Assembly: GCA_040401595.1 (NCBI GenBank)
Contig: JBBAOE010000014.1
Coordinates: 1 to 64,000, forward strand
Length of the DNA: 64,000 nucleotides
Direction of reading: 5' to 3'
Source of the DNA: RFPW01 sp040401595
GTDB lineage: Bacteria > Pseudomonadota > Gammaproteobacteria > Burkholderiales > Burkholderiaceae_E
Made by a program: the position numbers and the translations under genes. Below the pieces are notes generated by a model. That model searched no databases. It was given only the letters and a program-made list of their open reading frames with translations, and was not told where the DNA came from. Shown here one piece after another: positions 33,599 to 42,860 of this stretch (its first letter is position 1; each line of letters begins with the position of its first letter).

Positions 33599-33744
33599 CA
33601 TCTGACTCCTTGATTCAAACGCGTTCTGCCCCGAAGCTGGCCGCGCTCTTACCCCGACTTCGCCTTATTCTGGAAGGTGAGCATAATCGACTTTCCAGTA
33701 CGAACGTCACAAGATCTTGTTGGGGCGATGGGCTCGAACCGAGA

Positions 33745-34749
33745 CTAAGTCCGCTGAGCAAGCGCATCGCTATGGCTCTCGAGGCTACGGGGGAACTTGC
33801 ACTGGCCGTTGATCACTGCATCAATGGATGCGCGCCATTGCTCAGGCAGTCGGTTATACATATGAACCGCCGCTGGCACACTCCCGGCGTACCGCAATCC
33901 GTTGGGTCCTGCGGTAAGTCTCGGGCATTCCTGCGGAGAGGTGATCGTGAGGACGAAACCCTCATCATTCGATCGAACGGCGCACGACCCCAGCGCCCCA
34001 CAATAAAACAGATCGTTGAAATATGCCTGCTCGACACCACCAAATGGTCGCTGAGCAAAAGTATTCCAGAGTGTCTGACAGAGCTGGATCATCGGGCCAA
34101 TGGGACCGCCGACCGTGCCAACGCACATAACCGGTTGTCCCATCAGCGCTTCCAGTCGGTTTGGCCCCAGTGCATCCCGCAACCACCCGCTGTCAACATT
34201 GTGTCCGTCATAAACCAGCGGTTGCTGCGCAATCGAGAGTCTTTGAGGATCTAGCCGCTCAAAAATATTGCGTTGAAAAATAACATCGGTGACATCCGAC
34301 AGGAAGACTTCACCGATCCCACGGTTTGTCTCGAGCATGCGCAGGTAATCCAGCCAACGCGTGTAATGAGGATGGCACCAGCTGCCCAACGCTATTTCGC
34401 GGCTTCGGTCCTGAGAGCAACGAACCGAGTTTCCAGTTCCCGATGAATTCTCGACCTGCCTGACTCGGTCCAAGCGGTCCCAGGCCTTCCACCAGGCGAG
34501 TGCGCCCCGCGCTGCGATTTTTGCCCACCGGCTCCTCGGCCCACGCCACTGCGAGGTTGCGGGTAGGAGTTCGATCCCGAATTCGTTTGCGAGCGCATGA
34601 ACCGCGCCAGCATCGGCGCCATCGGGCGTCACAAATAAGGCGATCCGGGTATCGTCCGGTCGGTGCCAGCGCCGCGCGGACACGACAAAGGGATAAATCG
34701 CCTCCGCGGGCGCGTTCGTTGCATATCCAAGTATCAATCGTTTGATCAA
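33745..34749 (-). CDS. Putative nucleotide-sugar transferase-fold protein
   Basis: About 334 residues. The block VFLSDVTDVIFQRNIFERL resembles the 'SD.RDVVFQ.DPF' motif of nucleotide-diphospho-sugar transferase-like proteins, where the Asp pair binds metal. AQQPLVYDGHNVDSGW and CVGTVGGPIGPMIQL further resemble that group, as does GGVEQAYFNDLFYCG. The N-terminal region (LILGYATNA..AIYPFVVSARR) fits a Rossmann-like GT-A start. Start TTG 34749 has GGAG ten bases ahead. No cell-surface cluster is near; acceptor and donor are unknown. Confidence 0.55.
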   Translation of the reverse strand: MIKRLILGYATNAPAEAIYPFVVSARRWHRPDDTRIALFVTPDGADAGAVHALANEFGIELLPATSQWRGPRSRWAKIAARGALAWWKAWDRLDRVRQVENSSGTGNSVRCSQDRSREIALGSWCHPHYTRWLDYLRMLETNRGIGEVFLSDVTDVIFQRNIFERLDPQRLSIAQQPLVYDGHNVDSGWLRDALGPNRLEALMGQPVMCVGTVGGPIGPMIQLCQTLWNTFAQRPFGGVEQAYFNDLFYCGALGSCAVRSNDEGFVLTITSPQECPRLTAGPNGLRYAGSVPAAVHMYNRLPEQWRASIDAVINGQCKFPRSLESHSDALAQRT

Positions 34750-34869
34750 GAATCTGAACTCCGTCAGCGCAGGAACACTCCTGCAAGGGCGGAGGCATTC
34801 TTGCCCGAGCGACGACTCAGTCAGGGTGCGCTTGTTGGCGTCGGCCGCATCACTGCAGGCACCCTAGAC

Positions 34870-35187
34870 TCAGGGATGAGGACCCCAGGGTGAGGCCAGC
34901 ATCAGCTTGTTGTTCTGCGAAAGCAGCAACGGACGCAACTTTCGGGCGAACGCCATGAAGGCTTCATCTGCGAACACACCAGCCCAAAAGGCGCGGCGAT
35001 CCGCATCATCCTCAAACTTCCATAAATGAATGATTTGATTGATCGCTCCCACATCACCGGTGAAATAACCAACAAGGCGCTCGGGATGGCGCTGGACGGC
35101 TGGCCAGCCCTCCGTGTTGTACAGCGCAATGACCTCGGCCATTTTCCCGACGACGACGTCATAAGTTCTCAGTTCATAAATTGCCAT
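34870..35187 (-). CDS. NIPSNAP family protein
   Basis: 105 residues: MAIYELRTYDVVVGKMAEVIALY, then VGYFTGDVGAINQIIHLWKFEDDADR and a C-terminal LMLASPWGPH. This is the ferredoxin-like alpha/beta barrel of NIPSNAP proteins (ELRTY..., W.Y). Bacterial members are common in catabolic clusters; no reaction is agreed. It is a lone gene upstream of the putative sugar transferase, 120 bases away. Confidence 0.8.
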   Translation of the reverse strand: MAIYELRTYDVVVGKMAEVIALYNTEGWPAVQRHPERLVGYFTGDVGAINQIIHLWKFEDDADRRAFWAGVFADEAFMAFARKLRPLLLSQNNKLMLASPWGPHP

Positions 35188-35499
35188 GTTTCCGGGTCTC
35201 CTGGATCAGTTGAATGTCGGCCATGGGTTCCACCGACATCGGATGATGCCGTGAATTTGCTCCTGGGGAAACACCATGGATCCAGTCCCTATTGTTGAGA
35301 TCCTGGCTGGTTTGAGTGGACTATGGATTTGGGCGTGTAATTGAGTCAGGAGGTTCCAGGAACAAAATTGACCGGTAGCAGCCAGCGGGGCCAATTAAAA
35401 TTCATGATTTAGTTTCCCGAGAGTCCACATAACCCTTATCATTGATTAGTCGGTTGTATGCCGCGAGATAAAGCTCCCGACGATCAACATAGGCCTCCA
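35188..35499. other. Intergenic region upstream of phoU
   Basis: About 310 bases between the divergent NIPSNAP and phoU genes. No Pho-box-like pair of CTGTCAT repeats was seen. A 22-codon frame at 35277-35345 (MDPVPIVEILAGLSGLWIWACN) has no support beyond its ATG. The stretch 35390-35450 is AT-rich, as expected of a promoter for phoU. Confidence 0.35.
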
Positions 35500-36177
35500 A
35501 TGCCAAACCATACCCTTAAGTCATTTGATGCGGACATCCAGAATGTCCGCTCGACCTTGACCACCATGGGTCAATTGGCCAGCCAGCAATTTCGCCGCGC
35601 GGTACTTGCCTTCTGTCATGATCAGATCGAGCATGTTCCACTGATCGAGACCGACGAAAGAACGGTAAATTCCCTGCACCTACAGGTGGATGAACTCTGT
35701 CAACTGGCCATTACGCGCCACCATCCCACGGCAGTTGACCTTCGGGAACTGGTCAGCGCCCTGCACTCCGTCCATGATCTGGAGCGCATTGGGGATGAAG
35801 CGAAGAAAATCGGGCGATGTGCCATCCGTATCCATGCGCTCGACGTGCGGGAAACGCTCCCACTTTCGTCGATCGAGACCATGGCGGAACAGGCGCATCT
35901 TGTTCTGGAGCGGGCGCTCAATGCGTTCATACAGCATGACGCTGGTCTGGCATCTTCGGTGGCAGCGTTGGATATCGAAGTCAACCGCCACCGCGACGCC
36001 CTCGTTTCTGGATTAAAAATTCAGATGTCCCAGAATTTGCATGCCATTCCAATTCTGCTTGGGCTGATTTTCGTCGTTCAGTCAATCGAACGGGTTGGCG
36101 ATCACGCCAAAAGTCTGGCCGAGAATGTGATTCACACGATTGAAGGGATCGACATCCGGCACCGCAAACCCATTTGA
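35500..36177 (+). CDS. phoU: Phosphate signalling protein PhoU
   Basis: 225 residues forming two three-helix bundles. Each repeat has the metal-binding E(D)xxxD pattern: VHDLERIGDEAKKIGR in the first, QSIERVGDHAKSLAENVIH in the second. PhoU couples the PstSCAB phosphate importer to the PhoR/PhoB two-component system and prevents excess uptake. I chose ATG 35500, since the conserved N-terminus (HTLKSFDADI) starts three residues on; ATG 35458 would add 14 unconserved residues. No pst, phoB or phoR genes are beside it, so it is an orphan copy or a rearranged locus. Confidence 0.88.
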   Translation: MPNHTLKSFDADIQNVRSTLTTMGQLASQQFRRAVLAFCHDQIEHVPLIETDERTVNSLHLQVDELCQLAITRHHPTAVDLRELVSALHSVHDLERIGDEAKKIGRCAIRIHALDVRETLPLSSIETMAEQAHLVLERALNAFIQHDAGLASSVAALDIEVNRHRDALVSGLKIQMSQNLHAIPILLGLIFVVQSIERVGDHAKSLAENVIHTIEGIDIRHRKPI

Positions 36178-36252
36178 CCAGAGCCCCAGCTCCGTCTGAC
36201 CGAACCAGCCCGATTCTGCCTCTGCCCTACCCAGAAGCCCTACCCCGGAGAC

Positions 36253-36684
36253 CTAGCGCTGCTGAACAACACTGCGGCTATTGAGATCACGCAGGCGCTG
36301 GGAGAGTCCTTTGAGCACGGTTCGGACGATTCTGAAATTTGACTGCAGGCAAACTTCAAACTCCGGAGCCCCGAGGCGCAACAGCGAACAGGCCTCAATC
36401 GTGGAAACATTCGCGGATCGGGGCTCGCCATCGATCAATCCCATTTCTCCGAAATAATCCCCCGGCTTGAGGGTTGCGAACAGGGTCTCTCGGCCTCGCT
36501 GATCTCTCACATACACCTTCACCCGACCGCTCAGGATGATATAGAGCGCATCCGGTGCGTCCCCCTTCCAGAACACCGTCGTATTGGCGGGCACGGCGAT
36601 CGTTTTAGTTGCCGCCATTAACGCCATCATGTCGTCTGCGTTCAGATTGGCAAAAAAAGGGATGTTGGCCAGTGAGATCGACAT
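36253..36684 (-). CDS. Stand-alone cyclic-nucleotide-binding domain protein
   Basis: 143 residues, a single cNMP-binding beta-barrel: LYIILSGRVKVYVRDQRGRE and PGDYFGEMGLIDGEPRSANVSTIE. The phosphate-binding cassette has EMGLIDGEPRSA, including the Glu and Arg that contact cyclic nucleotide in Crp-like proteins. No DNA-binding or enzymatic domain follows, only one helix. Such single-domain proteins probably act by binding a partner. It converges with phoU (75-base gap). Partner and ligand unknown. Confidence 0.8.
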   Translation of the reverse strand: MSISLANIPFFANLNADDMMALMAATKTIAVPANTTVFWKGDAPDALYIILSGRVKVYVRDQRGRETLFATLKPGDYFGEMGLIDGEPRSANVSTIEACSLLRLGAPEFEVCLQSNFRIVRTVLKGLSQRLRDLNSRSVVQQR

Positions 36685-36892
36685 GAGAACGAATCAGGTT
36701 GGTTTCAAGATGGCAAGCGCCAAGTCCAAGATATTCTCTGGATAAGAAAATAGTCTACCGATATTTTCGAATCGGGCGGCGCCAAGCGTCTACTCGATCT
36801 CTGCAGACCCCTCCGCTTTTGGAATTTCCTCCGAAGAACCCGCAGACGCCCGAACTGCGGGGATTCCTCGCATCGGTCCATTGACGCCGGCA

Positions 36893-38641
36893 TCAACCCA
36901 ATATCTCATCCCAGTCGTGTCGTGACAGATAAAGTAGCAACAGCGCGGCGATCAGTGGTGCCCCCCACGCAAGTCCCAGCGAGACCTGACTGAGCAGTTC
37001 GACGCCCCCAGCCCAAAGCCCGGCAAATCGCGCTTCTGCTTGGCTGGCCAGTAACTTGGTGACCAGCACGCCGAGGAGTAGTCCAGCCCCCACCGTCGCG
37101 GCTCGCGAATTTCCAGGTCGAGTTGTTCGCAGCAGGACTGAAGCGGCCAAGAGCACCATGGCGGAAGCGACGGCTATCAGGTTGAAGAAGAGCCGGATGA
37201 TGTCGCCCGTCGTCCCCCAGTAGGCCTGTGCCGCATAAACGGGTAACCAGGCCAAGCCCAACACCCCGAGACCCTGGCAAAGTAGCCGCGTGCGGGCGGG
37301 CGCCATCGCATCCACCAAAGCACTGGCTGTTGAGCGCACCTGAAGTTGCGTCAGCAGGAGCAGGAATAACAGACCGATTCCAGAGTCCATCAACATGGTC
37401 GCTGGATAGCCAACCGCTTCAATCGCCACGCCTTGCCAGGTCGCACTGGTCGCGATCGCAAGATTGCATAGCGCCATGTACGCCGTAAACTGCGTCGCAG
37501 CCACCACGGGGTTCGTGACATCCATGTAGATCGCCGTCGAGGCGCTGTACATCATGCCGTTGAACAATCCATAGGTCAGGGTGGCGACCCAGAATGCGAT
37601 CAACAGTGCCCTGGGAACTTCCGGTTTGACCGCGGCATCGGGCTGCACGGGCATGATCCATCCAGACTGCTGTAGCAAGGCAGCCAGCATCAACACTGGA
37701 ATAGTCATGAGGACGATATAGACCGCCAGTGACCGCCGGCGGTCGAACCGGTCCGCGATGCGCCCCCCGAGCAACGACCCGAGGGCGGTGATCAGCGTTG
37801 ACGCCAACCCCATCCAGGCGACTTCATCATCGGTGAAGCCCAGTTCAACCGCGAGGTTGCTCTGTAACGCCAAACCCAGACACATCGCGCCGGGAGGCAG
37901 AAGCGCCAAAAACAATCCGACAAAGGCACCACGGGTTCCCATGAACGCGCGAAACGCTGTCGTGCCAAAGCGTTCTAGTTCACGTCTTGCGGCCGCTGTC
38001 CGGCTAGCGCCTGGATCAGACATCGACTTTCGCGCCGCCTCTTTCATCGGTAACACCACCAGCAGCGTCACCGCGAAAATAACCGCCGCCACAAACAATA
38101 CGCTGCTCTCGAATCCGAACGCCGAGGCCACAAAGAGTGCGCCAGAACCGCCGATCATCTGACCGATGCTCGCGCCGGCGAACATCATCCCCGTGGCTGT
38201 TGCCCGCTCGTGTTCCTGCAATGAGTTGACGGCGAGTGCATCAATTGCGACGTCTTGCGTTGCGGCGAAGACGTTGTGTAACAACAGGATTGCTGTGAAC
38301 AGACCCAACTGGCCGGGAAGATTCACGAGGGCGGTCGACAAGAGAGTCAGCACCATCATGAGCTGAGTGCCGAGGATCCAGCCACGGCGCTGACCCAGTC
38401 GGTCCGATGAAAACACATCGACCAGCGGACCGAAGGCCCATTTGAATGCCCACGGTAGATAAAACGAGGCGACAAAGGCACCGATCTCGGCTGGACCAAC
38501 GCCTTGACGCCTCAACAAGGTCGCGACTGCCGTCGCTGCGAAACCCAACGGGACGCCTTCCGTGCTGTAGAGCAGGAAAAAAGCAAGCAGTCGACCACGT
38601 GAAGTGGCAAACAGGTCAGGAAACTTCAGGCGCTTATCCAT
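36893..38641 (-). CDS. AmpG-like major facilitator permease
   Basis: 582 residues, about 14 hydrophobic segments. The opening LLAFFLLYSTEGVPLGFAATAVATLL followed by FKWAFGPLVDVF is typical of the AmpG/muropeptide-permease group of MFS proteins (pattern G.P.....T...LR..G); ATQDVAIDALAV and GGRIADRFDRRRSL are further MFS blocks. AmpG brings anhydro-muropeptides into the cytoplasm for wall recycling, but many relatives have other substrates. It is longer than E. coli AmpG by about 90 residues, with extra C-terminal helices. It diverges from a penicillin-binding/beta-lactamase-fold hydrolase across 203 bases. Confidence 0.75.
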   Translation of the reverse strand: MDKRLKFPDLFATSRGRLLAFFLLYSTEGVPLGFAATAVATLLRRQGVGPAEIGAFVASFYLPWAFKWAFGPLVDVFSSDRLGQRRGWILGTQLMMVLTLLSTALVNLPGQLGLFTAILLLHNVFAATQDVAIDALAVNSLQEHERATATGMMFAGASIGQMIGGSGALFVASAFGFESSVLFVAAVIFAVTLLVVLPMKEAARKSMSDPGASRTAAARRELERFGTTAFRAFMGTRGAFVGLFLALLPPGAMCLGLALQSNLAVELGFTDDEVAWMGLASTLITALGSLLGGRIADRFDRRRSLAVYIVLMTIPVLMLAALLQQSGWIMPVQPDAAVKPEVPRALLIAFWVATLTYGLFNGMMYSASTAIYMDVTNPVVAATQFTAYMALCNLAIATSATWQGVAIEAVGYPATMLMDSGIGLLFLLLLTQLQVRSTASALVDAMAPARTRLLCQGLGVLGLAWLPVYAAQAYWGTTGDIIRLFFNLIAVASAMVLLAASVLLRTTRPGNSRAATVGAGLLLGVLVTKLLASQAEARFAGLWAGGVELLSQVSLGLAWGAPLIAALLLLYLSRHDWDEILG

Positions 38642-38844
38642 CGGAATGCGGCAGAAACTCTGTCAAGATTCGTGGGTCAAAAGGTCACTATCATTCAATC
38701 CAGGCGCACGAAAAATCGAACCGGGGGATCCTCTCAGAACACTGGATCCCGGCGGTTGCTGCATTGTCAGCCAAGTCTGCCTGAAGTCCGCCATCCCAAT
38801 GCGCAACGCGTTGCATGTCACCAATCCGAGAGGGTGTTGCCACG

Positions 38845-39936
38845 ATGAATTCGATTGAGAAAGCCATCGACTATTCGATCGCTCACGAGATCAACTGGCC
38901 CCGTGATCCCATGGAGGCGCCGCGCCAGTGGGGGGTACATCATGACGATCCCGCGCCTTGGAACCAGTTGCTGGGGCCAGTTCATGAGCGGGTTGGTGTC
39001 TCTGGAATGATCTTGCGCGATGGCAAAGTTTGGCGGTCCTGGGGAGATACCCAACGCGCGGATCTCACCTTCAGCGTTGCCAAAACCTATCTTGGGCTAT
39101 TGGCAGGCGTCGCCCACGGGCATGGGCTTCTGCCTGATCCCGAGGCTCCGGTCGCCCAGCAACTGCCCGGGATCGGTTTTGACACACCGCAGAACCAGAG
39201 CATTACCTGGTCCCATTTGCTGAGCCAGACCAGCGAATGGGAAGGCAACTGCCTTGGACTTTCAGAAGTGGTTGACCGCTACCGCCATGTCTCTCATGAC
39301 CCGCGAGGGGTGCTTGGGATCAAGGGGACGCCGCGACCGCTACAGACCCCTGGTGACTATTGGGAATACAACGACGTCAGAATCAATCAACTTTCGCTGG
39401 CGCTGCTGCATCTGTTCGGACAGCCGCTGCCCGAGGTTTTCGAAGACGCAATCCTCAAACCGATCGGCGCGAACGGTGCATTCGCCTGGCGTGGCTACAA
39501 GGACGCCTGGGTTGATCTGCCAGCGCGCGGTCGACGAGCCGCTTCACGTGTCCTCTCGGTCCCTGGGGGTACGCACTGGGGCGGTGGCGTTTCAATCAGC
39601 ACGCATGATCAGGCACTGATCGGGGAACTCTTTCGCCGGGACGGTCAATGGAATGTCGACGGCAAGCCCATCAGCGTCATCCCAGCGCCCTGGGTGAAGC
39701 GTATGCGCCAACCCTGCGCTCTCGCACCATTTTACGGCTGGTTGACCTGGCTCAATCCAGACGGAAAAACCTTTCCAGGGACCAGTCAAGAAAGTGTTTT
39801 TATGGTCGGAGCCGGAGGCAACTACGTCTGGGTCGAGCCCCAATACAAGGCCGTCGTGGTGGTGCGCTGGTTGAACCCCGCGCATTTCTCACACTTTGCG
39901 ACCCAGGTCAGCGAGGCCCTGGCAGAACCGGCCTAA
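38845..39936 (+). CDS. Serine hydrolase of the beta-lactamase/esterase fold
   Basis: 363 residues. The nucleophile motif SxxK is SVAK (Ser77, Lys80) in DLTFSVAKTYLGLLAG. The second motif is YWEYNDVRINQL, whose Tyr/Asn take the place of YxN, and GGTHWGGG near residue 240 may act as the third motif. No signal peptide, so it is probably cytoplasmic, unlike true beta-lactamases. Members of this group hydrolyse esters, amides or small peptides. GAGAGGG lies about ten bases before ATG 38845. It ends two bases from the convergent Bug receptor gene. Confidence 0.78.
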   Translation: MNSIEKAIDYSIAHEINWPRDPMEAPRQWGVHHDDPAPWNQLLGPVHERVGVSGMILRDGKVWRSWGDTQRADLTFSVAKTYLGLLAGVAHGHGLLPDPEAPVAQQLPGIGFDTPQNQSITWSHLLSQTSEWEGNCLGLSEVVDRYRHVSHDPRGVLGIKGTPRPLQTPGDYWEYNDVRINQLSLALLHLFGQPLPEVFEDAILKPIGANGAFAWRGYKDAWVDLPARGRRAASRVLSVPGGTHWGGGVSISTHDQALIGELFRRDGQWNVDGKPISVIPAPWVKRMRQPCALAPFYGWLTWLNPDGKTFPGTSQESVFMVGAGGNYVWVEPQYKAVVVVRWLNPAHFSHFATQVSEALAEPA

Positions 39937-39938
39937 AT

Positions 39939-40934
39939 TCATTCAGCCTTGGCACCTGAAGCTTTAACGATCGGCCCCCAGCGCTGCACCTCGGCCCGAG
40001 TCATGTCGGACATGACCTCGGGGGTCGACCCGATGATGTTGTAACCTAACTCGGTCATCCGCTTGACGTAATCGGGCGACTTGGTTGCCTTCACCGCTTC
40101 GACGTTAAGCTTCGTAACGATCTCCTTGGGCGTCCCCGCAGGCACCGTCAAACCGAACCAGACGCCGGACTCATAACCGGCAACACCAGATTCAGCGAGC
40201 GTCGGCAAGTCACTCAACAACGGGTCACGCTTGGCACCGGTCGTCGCCAGTGCTTTCAGTTTGCCCGCTTTGATATGTTGCAAGGCGGAAGGGATGTTAT
40301 CAAACATCATCATGGTCTGACCGGCCAGCAAGTCCACCAGCGCAGGGGCACTTCCCTTGTACGGGATATGCACCATGTTCAGCCCGGCGAGATACTTGAA
40401 CATTTCTCCCGACATGTGAATGCTGGTGCCGCTGCCGCTCGATGCGAAGTTGATTTCCCCCGGTTTGGCCTTGGCCATTGCGATAACTTCCTGCACCGAG
40501 TTGGCTTTCACCCCAGGGTGCAGCACCAGCACGTTATTGAGCGAGACCAGCGCCACCACGCTAGCCAGGTCCTTACTCGGATCAAAAGGCATTTTGGCGT
40601 ACAGCGCCGGATTGATCGCCTGAATGCCACTGGTCGTCATGAACAGCGTATAGCCATCCGGCGCTGACCGTGCCGCTTCCTGACCACCAATGTTGCCACC
40701 GGCGCCTGGCTTATTTTCGACCGTCACCGGTTGACCCAGATTCTTAGCCAATTCGACTGCAATCGCTCGGGAGGCAATATCGACCGCCCCACCCGGCGGG
40801 AAGGGACAGATCAGGCGTATCGGCTTGGATGGGAACCCTGCCGCTGTGGACTGGGCCTGAGCGATGGCGGCGGTGCCACCCATCGCAGTCAATACGCCCA
40901 GAACGACCGCCATCCGCTTAAGGAAACGCTTCAT
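39939..40934 (-). CDS. Bug/TctC-family solute receptor
   Basis: 331 residues with a signal peptide (cleavage near IAQAQS). The pattern FPSKPIRLICPFPPGGAVDIASR, then VENKPGAGGNIGGQEAARSAPDGYT and HIPYKGSAPALVDLLAGQ, is that of the tripartite-tricarboxylate-transporter receptor family, greatly expanded in Burkholderiales. These periplasmic proteins bind carboxylates and related ligands. No TctA/TctB membrane genes are near, which is common for this orphan group. GAGGAGAGGGG lies just before the ATG. Confidence 0.9.
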   Translation of the reverse strand: MKRFLKRMAVVLGVLTAMGGTAAIAQAQSTAAGFPSKPIRLICPFPPGGAVDIASRAIAVELAKNLGQPVTVENKPGAGGNIGGQEAARSAPDGYTLFMTTSGIQAINPALYAKMPFDPSKDLASVVALVSLNNVLVLHPGVKANSVQEVIAMAKAKPGEINFASSGSGTSIHMSGEMFKYLAGLNMVHIPYKGSAPALVDLLAGQTMMMFDNIPSALQHIKAGKLKALATTGAKRDPLLSDLPTLAESGVAGYESGVWFGLTVPAGTPKEIVTKLNVEAVKATKSPDYVKRMTELGYNIIGSTPEVMSDMTRAEVQRWGPIVKASGAKAE

Positions 40935-41071
40935 TTCCCCTCTCCTCTTATGAACTAACTATTTTAAAATTCAGCATGATCGCACGCAGAACCACGCAGA
41001 CCAATAGAGCCTACACCCCCGCTACGGCCAGGACTTGCCGGCCCTAGCAGCGCGCTCGCATCGCAAAGACT

Positions 41072-42193
41072 TTAACACCGTGATTGAACCTGCGCATACG
41101 CCCAGGACAACCAGGGCATGAGGGCTCGAAGGTCCGAGGCTTCAACGGTCGCTCCACACCAGATCCGCAGGCCTGCCGGCGCGTCCTTGTAGGAACCGAT
41201 GTCATACGCCACGCCCTCTGTCTCGAGGAGACTGACCATCGCTTTCACCTGCGCCTCTGACAGCTTGAGGCTGAGGCAGACACTGGTATTCGAACGCGTC
41301 TGAGGGTCCGTCGCCAGAAACGCAATCCAGTCGTTGTCCCCTACGAAATCAACCAGTACCTGCAGGTTGGCTTCACTTCTGGCGATCGTGCCGGCCACAC
41401 CACCCAAGCGATCAACCCACTGCAGGGCATCAAGGTAATCGGCAACACACAGCATCGACGGTGTGTTGATCGTCTCGCCCTTGAACAGGCCTTCGGCGAC
41501 TTTGCCGCCAGATTTCATTCGGAAAATCTTCGGCATCGGCCAAGGCGGATCGTAGCTCTCCAGTCGGGCCACGGCCCGGGGGCTCAGGATCAGCATGCCG
41601 TGGGCGCCCTCCCCGCCGAGCACCTTCTGCCAGGAGTAAGTCACCACGTCGAGTTTTTCCCAGGGCATCTCCATCGCAAACACCGCCGACGTGGCGTCGC
41701 AAATAGTCAGTCCAGCGCGATCGTCAGGAATCCACTCCCCATCAGGCACCTTGACCCCGGACGTCGTTCCATTCCAAACAAAGACAACATCATGGTCAAA
41801 ATTGACCCGGGTCAGGTCGGGCAGATCGCCGTAGTTAGCCTGAATGACAGTCACATCGGGTAGTTTCAGTTGGGTGACGATATCGGTTACCCAGGCGCCA
41901 CTGAACGACTCCCAGGCCAGTACATCGATACCCCGCGGCCCGAGCAGCGACCACATGGCCATCTCGATCGCGCCGGTATCGGAGGCAGGAACCACCCCGA
42001 TTCGGTAACCCGGTGGCAACCCGAGAAGTCGTGCCGATTCCGAACAGGCGAATGCGAGGGTTTGCTTGCCCAGAGCAGAGCGGTGCGAACGCCCGAGCGT
42101 ATCGACCACCAATGCACCAACATCGTACCCAGGACGCTTGGCACAGGGCCCGGAAGAAAAATGAGGGCTTGCAGGCTTGAGCGTGGGTCGCAT
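41072..42193 (-). CDS. serC: Phosphoserine aminotransferase (alpha-proteobacterial/archaeal type)
   Basis: 373 residues, PLP fold type I. SSGPCAKRPGYDV is the typical start of the second SerC type. PASDTGAIEMAMWSLLG, VWNGTTSGVKVPDGEWIP, DATSAVFAMEMPW and YSWQKVLGGEGAHG (Schiff-base Lys) are all present. It makes 3-phosphoserine from 3-phosphohydroxypyruvate with glutamate, the second step of serine synthesis. ATG 42193 begins MRPTLKPASPHFSSGP, the usual start; the longer frame upstream is not conserved. No serA or serB beside it. Upstream lies DUF1415, same strand. Confidence 0.88.
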   Translation of the reverse strand: MRPTLKPASPHFSSGPCAKRPGYDVGALVVDTLGRSHRSALGKQTLAFACSESARLLGLPPGYRIGVVPASDTGAIEMAMWSLLGPRGIDVLAWESFSGAWVTDIVTQLKLPDVTVIQANYGDLPDLTRVNFDHDVVFVWNGTTSGVKVPDGEWIPDDRAGLTICDATSAVFAMEMPWEKLDVVTYSWQKVLGGEGAHGMLILSPRAVARLESYDPPWPMPKIFRMKSGGKVAEGLFKGETINTPSMLCVADYLDALQWVDRLGGVAGTIARSEANLQVLVDFVGDNDWIAFLATDPQTRSNTSVCLSLKLSEAQVKAMVSLLETEGVAYDIGSYKDAPAGLRIWCGATVEASDLRALMPWLSWAYAQVQSRC

Positions 42194-42227
42194 AGGGTCC
42201 TGGGTTAAGTGAGACAAAACGCCATTA

Positions 42228-42860
42228 TTACCCGCCGGATTTGGGCAATGGCCTGGGATCAATGGAATCGGCATCCGCCTGGCACTGAGCCTGCAAGGCT
42301 CGCCATCCCTGCTCGCCGAGTCGCTCTAGCGAAGCGATATTGGCCTCGAAGATCGATTCAGGCTCGTCCAAGACCGCGAGTGCCCGATCAATACTGTCCT
42401 CGCGCAGCAGATGCAGCATGGGGAACGGGGACTGATTGGTCGCATTGCCCAGGTCGCCTGGCGAGGTGCCTGCAAATTGGTACTGAGGATGAAAACTCGC
42501 CACCTGGATCACACCCTCCAGATTGAGCCGCCGCAGTGTGATGTCAACACGGTCAAGGAATCCGTTGTAGTCAAAAAAATCATTCAATACGTCGGGATGA
42601 ATTAACAGGGTGGTCTCAATCTCATCACCTGAAATTTCAACCAGACGGTCCAGTTCAGCCCGCAAGTCCTGCAGTAACTCCTCGCAATCGATGGCCTCGC
42701 TGACGCGGTAATGGATGCGCCCCCGGTTGTATGGAGCTCTGGCAAACGGGCACAGATTCAGACCAATCACGGCCCGCTCGATCCAGGCTCGGGTCAGGGC
42801 AATGACTCGGGTCGGGCTTTGACCGTGAGCCTGGTCCCCCGGTCGGCCTGCACCGCTCAA
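42228..42860 (-). CDS. DUF1415 family protein
   Basis: 210 residues. WIERAVIGLNLCPFARAP is the family's N-terminal hallmark; DVLNDFFDYNGFLD and VASFHPQYQFAG followed by NQSPFPMLHLLREDSI are its further conserved blocks. It is found widely in proteobacteria with no known role. The start is taken as TTG 42860, which overlaps the RIO-kinase stop (TTGA); no ATG or GTG precedes the conserved part in frame. Co-translation with the kinase is likely. Confidence 0.8.
   Translation of the reverse strand: MSGAGRPGDQAHGQSPTRVIALTRAWIERAVIGLNLCPFARAPYNRGRIHYRVSEAIDCEELLQDLRAELDRLVEISGDEIETTLLIHPDVLNDFFDYNGFLDRVDITLRRLNLEGVIQVASFHPQYQFAGTSPGDLGNATNQSPFPMLHLLREDSIDRALAVLDEPESIFEANIASLERLGEQGWRALQAQCQADADSIDPRPLPKSGG

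Noticed and set aside
35188..35499. Pho box upstream of phoU
   Set aside because: No pair of CTGTCAT-like repeats with 4-base spacing was found.
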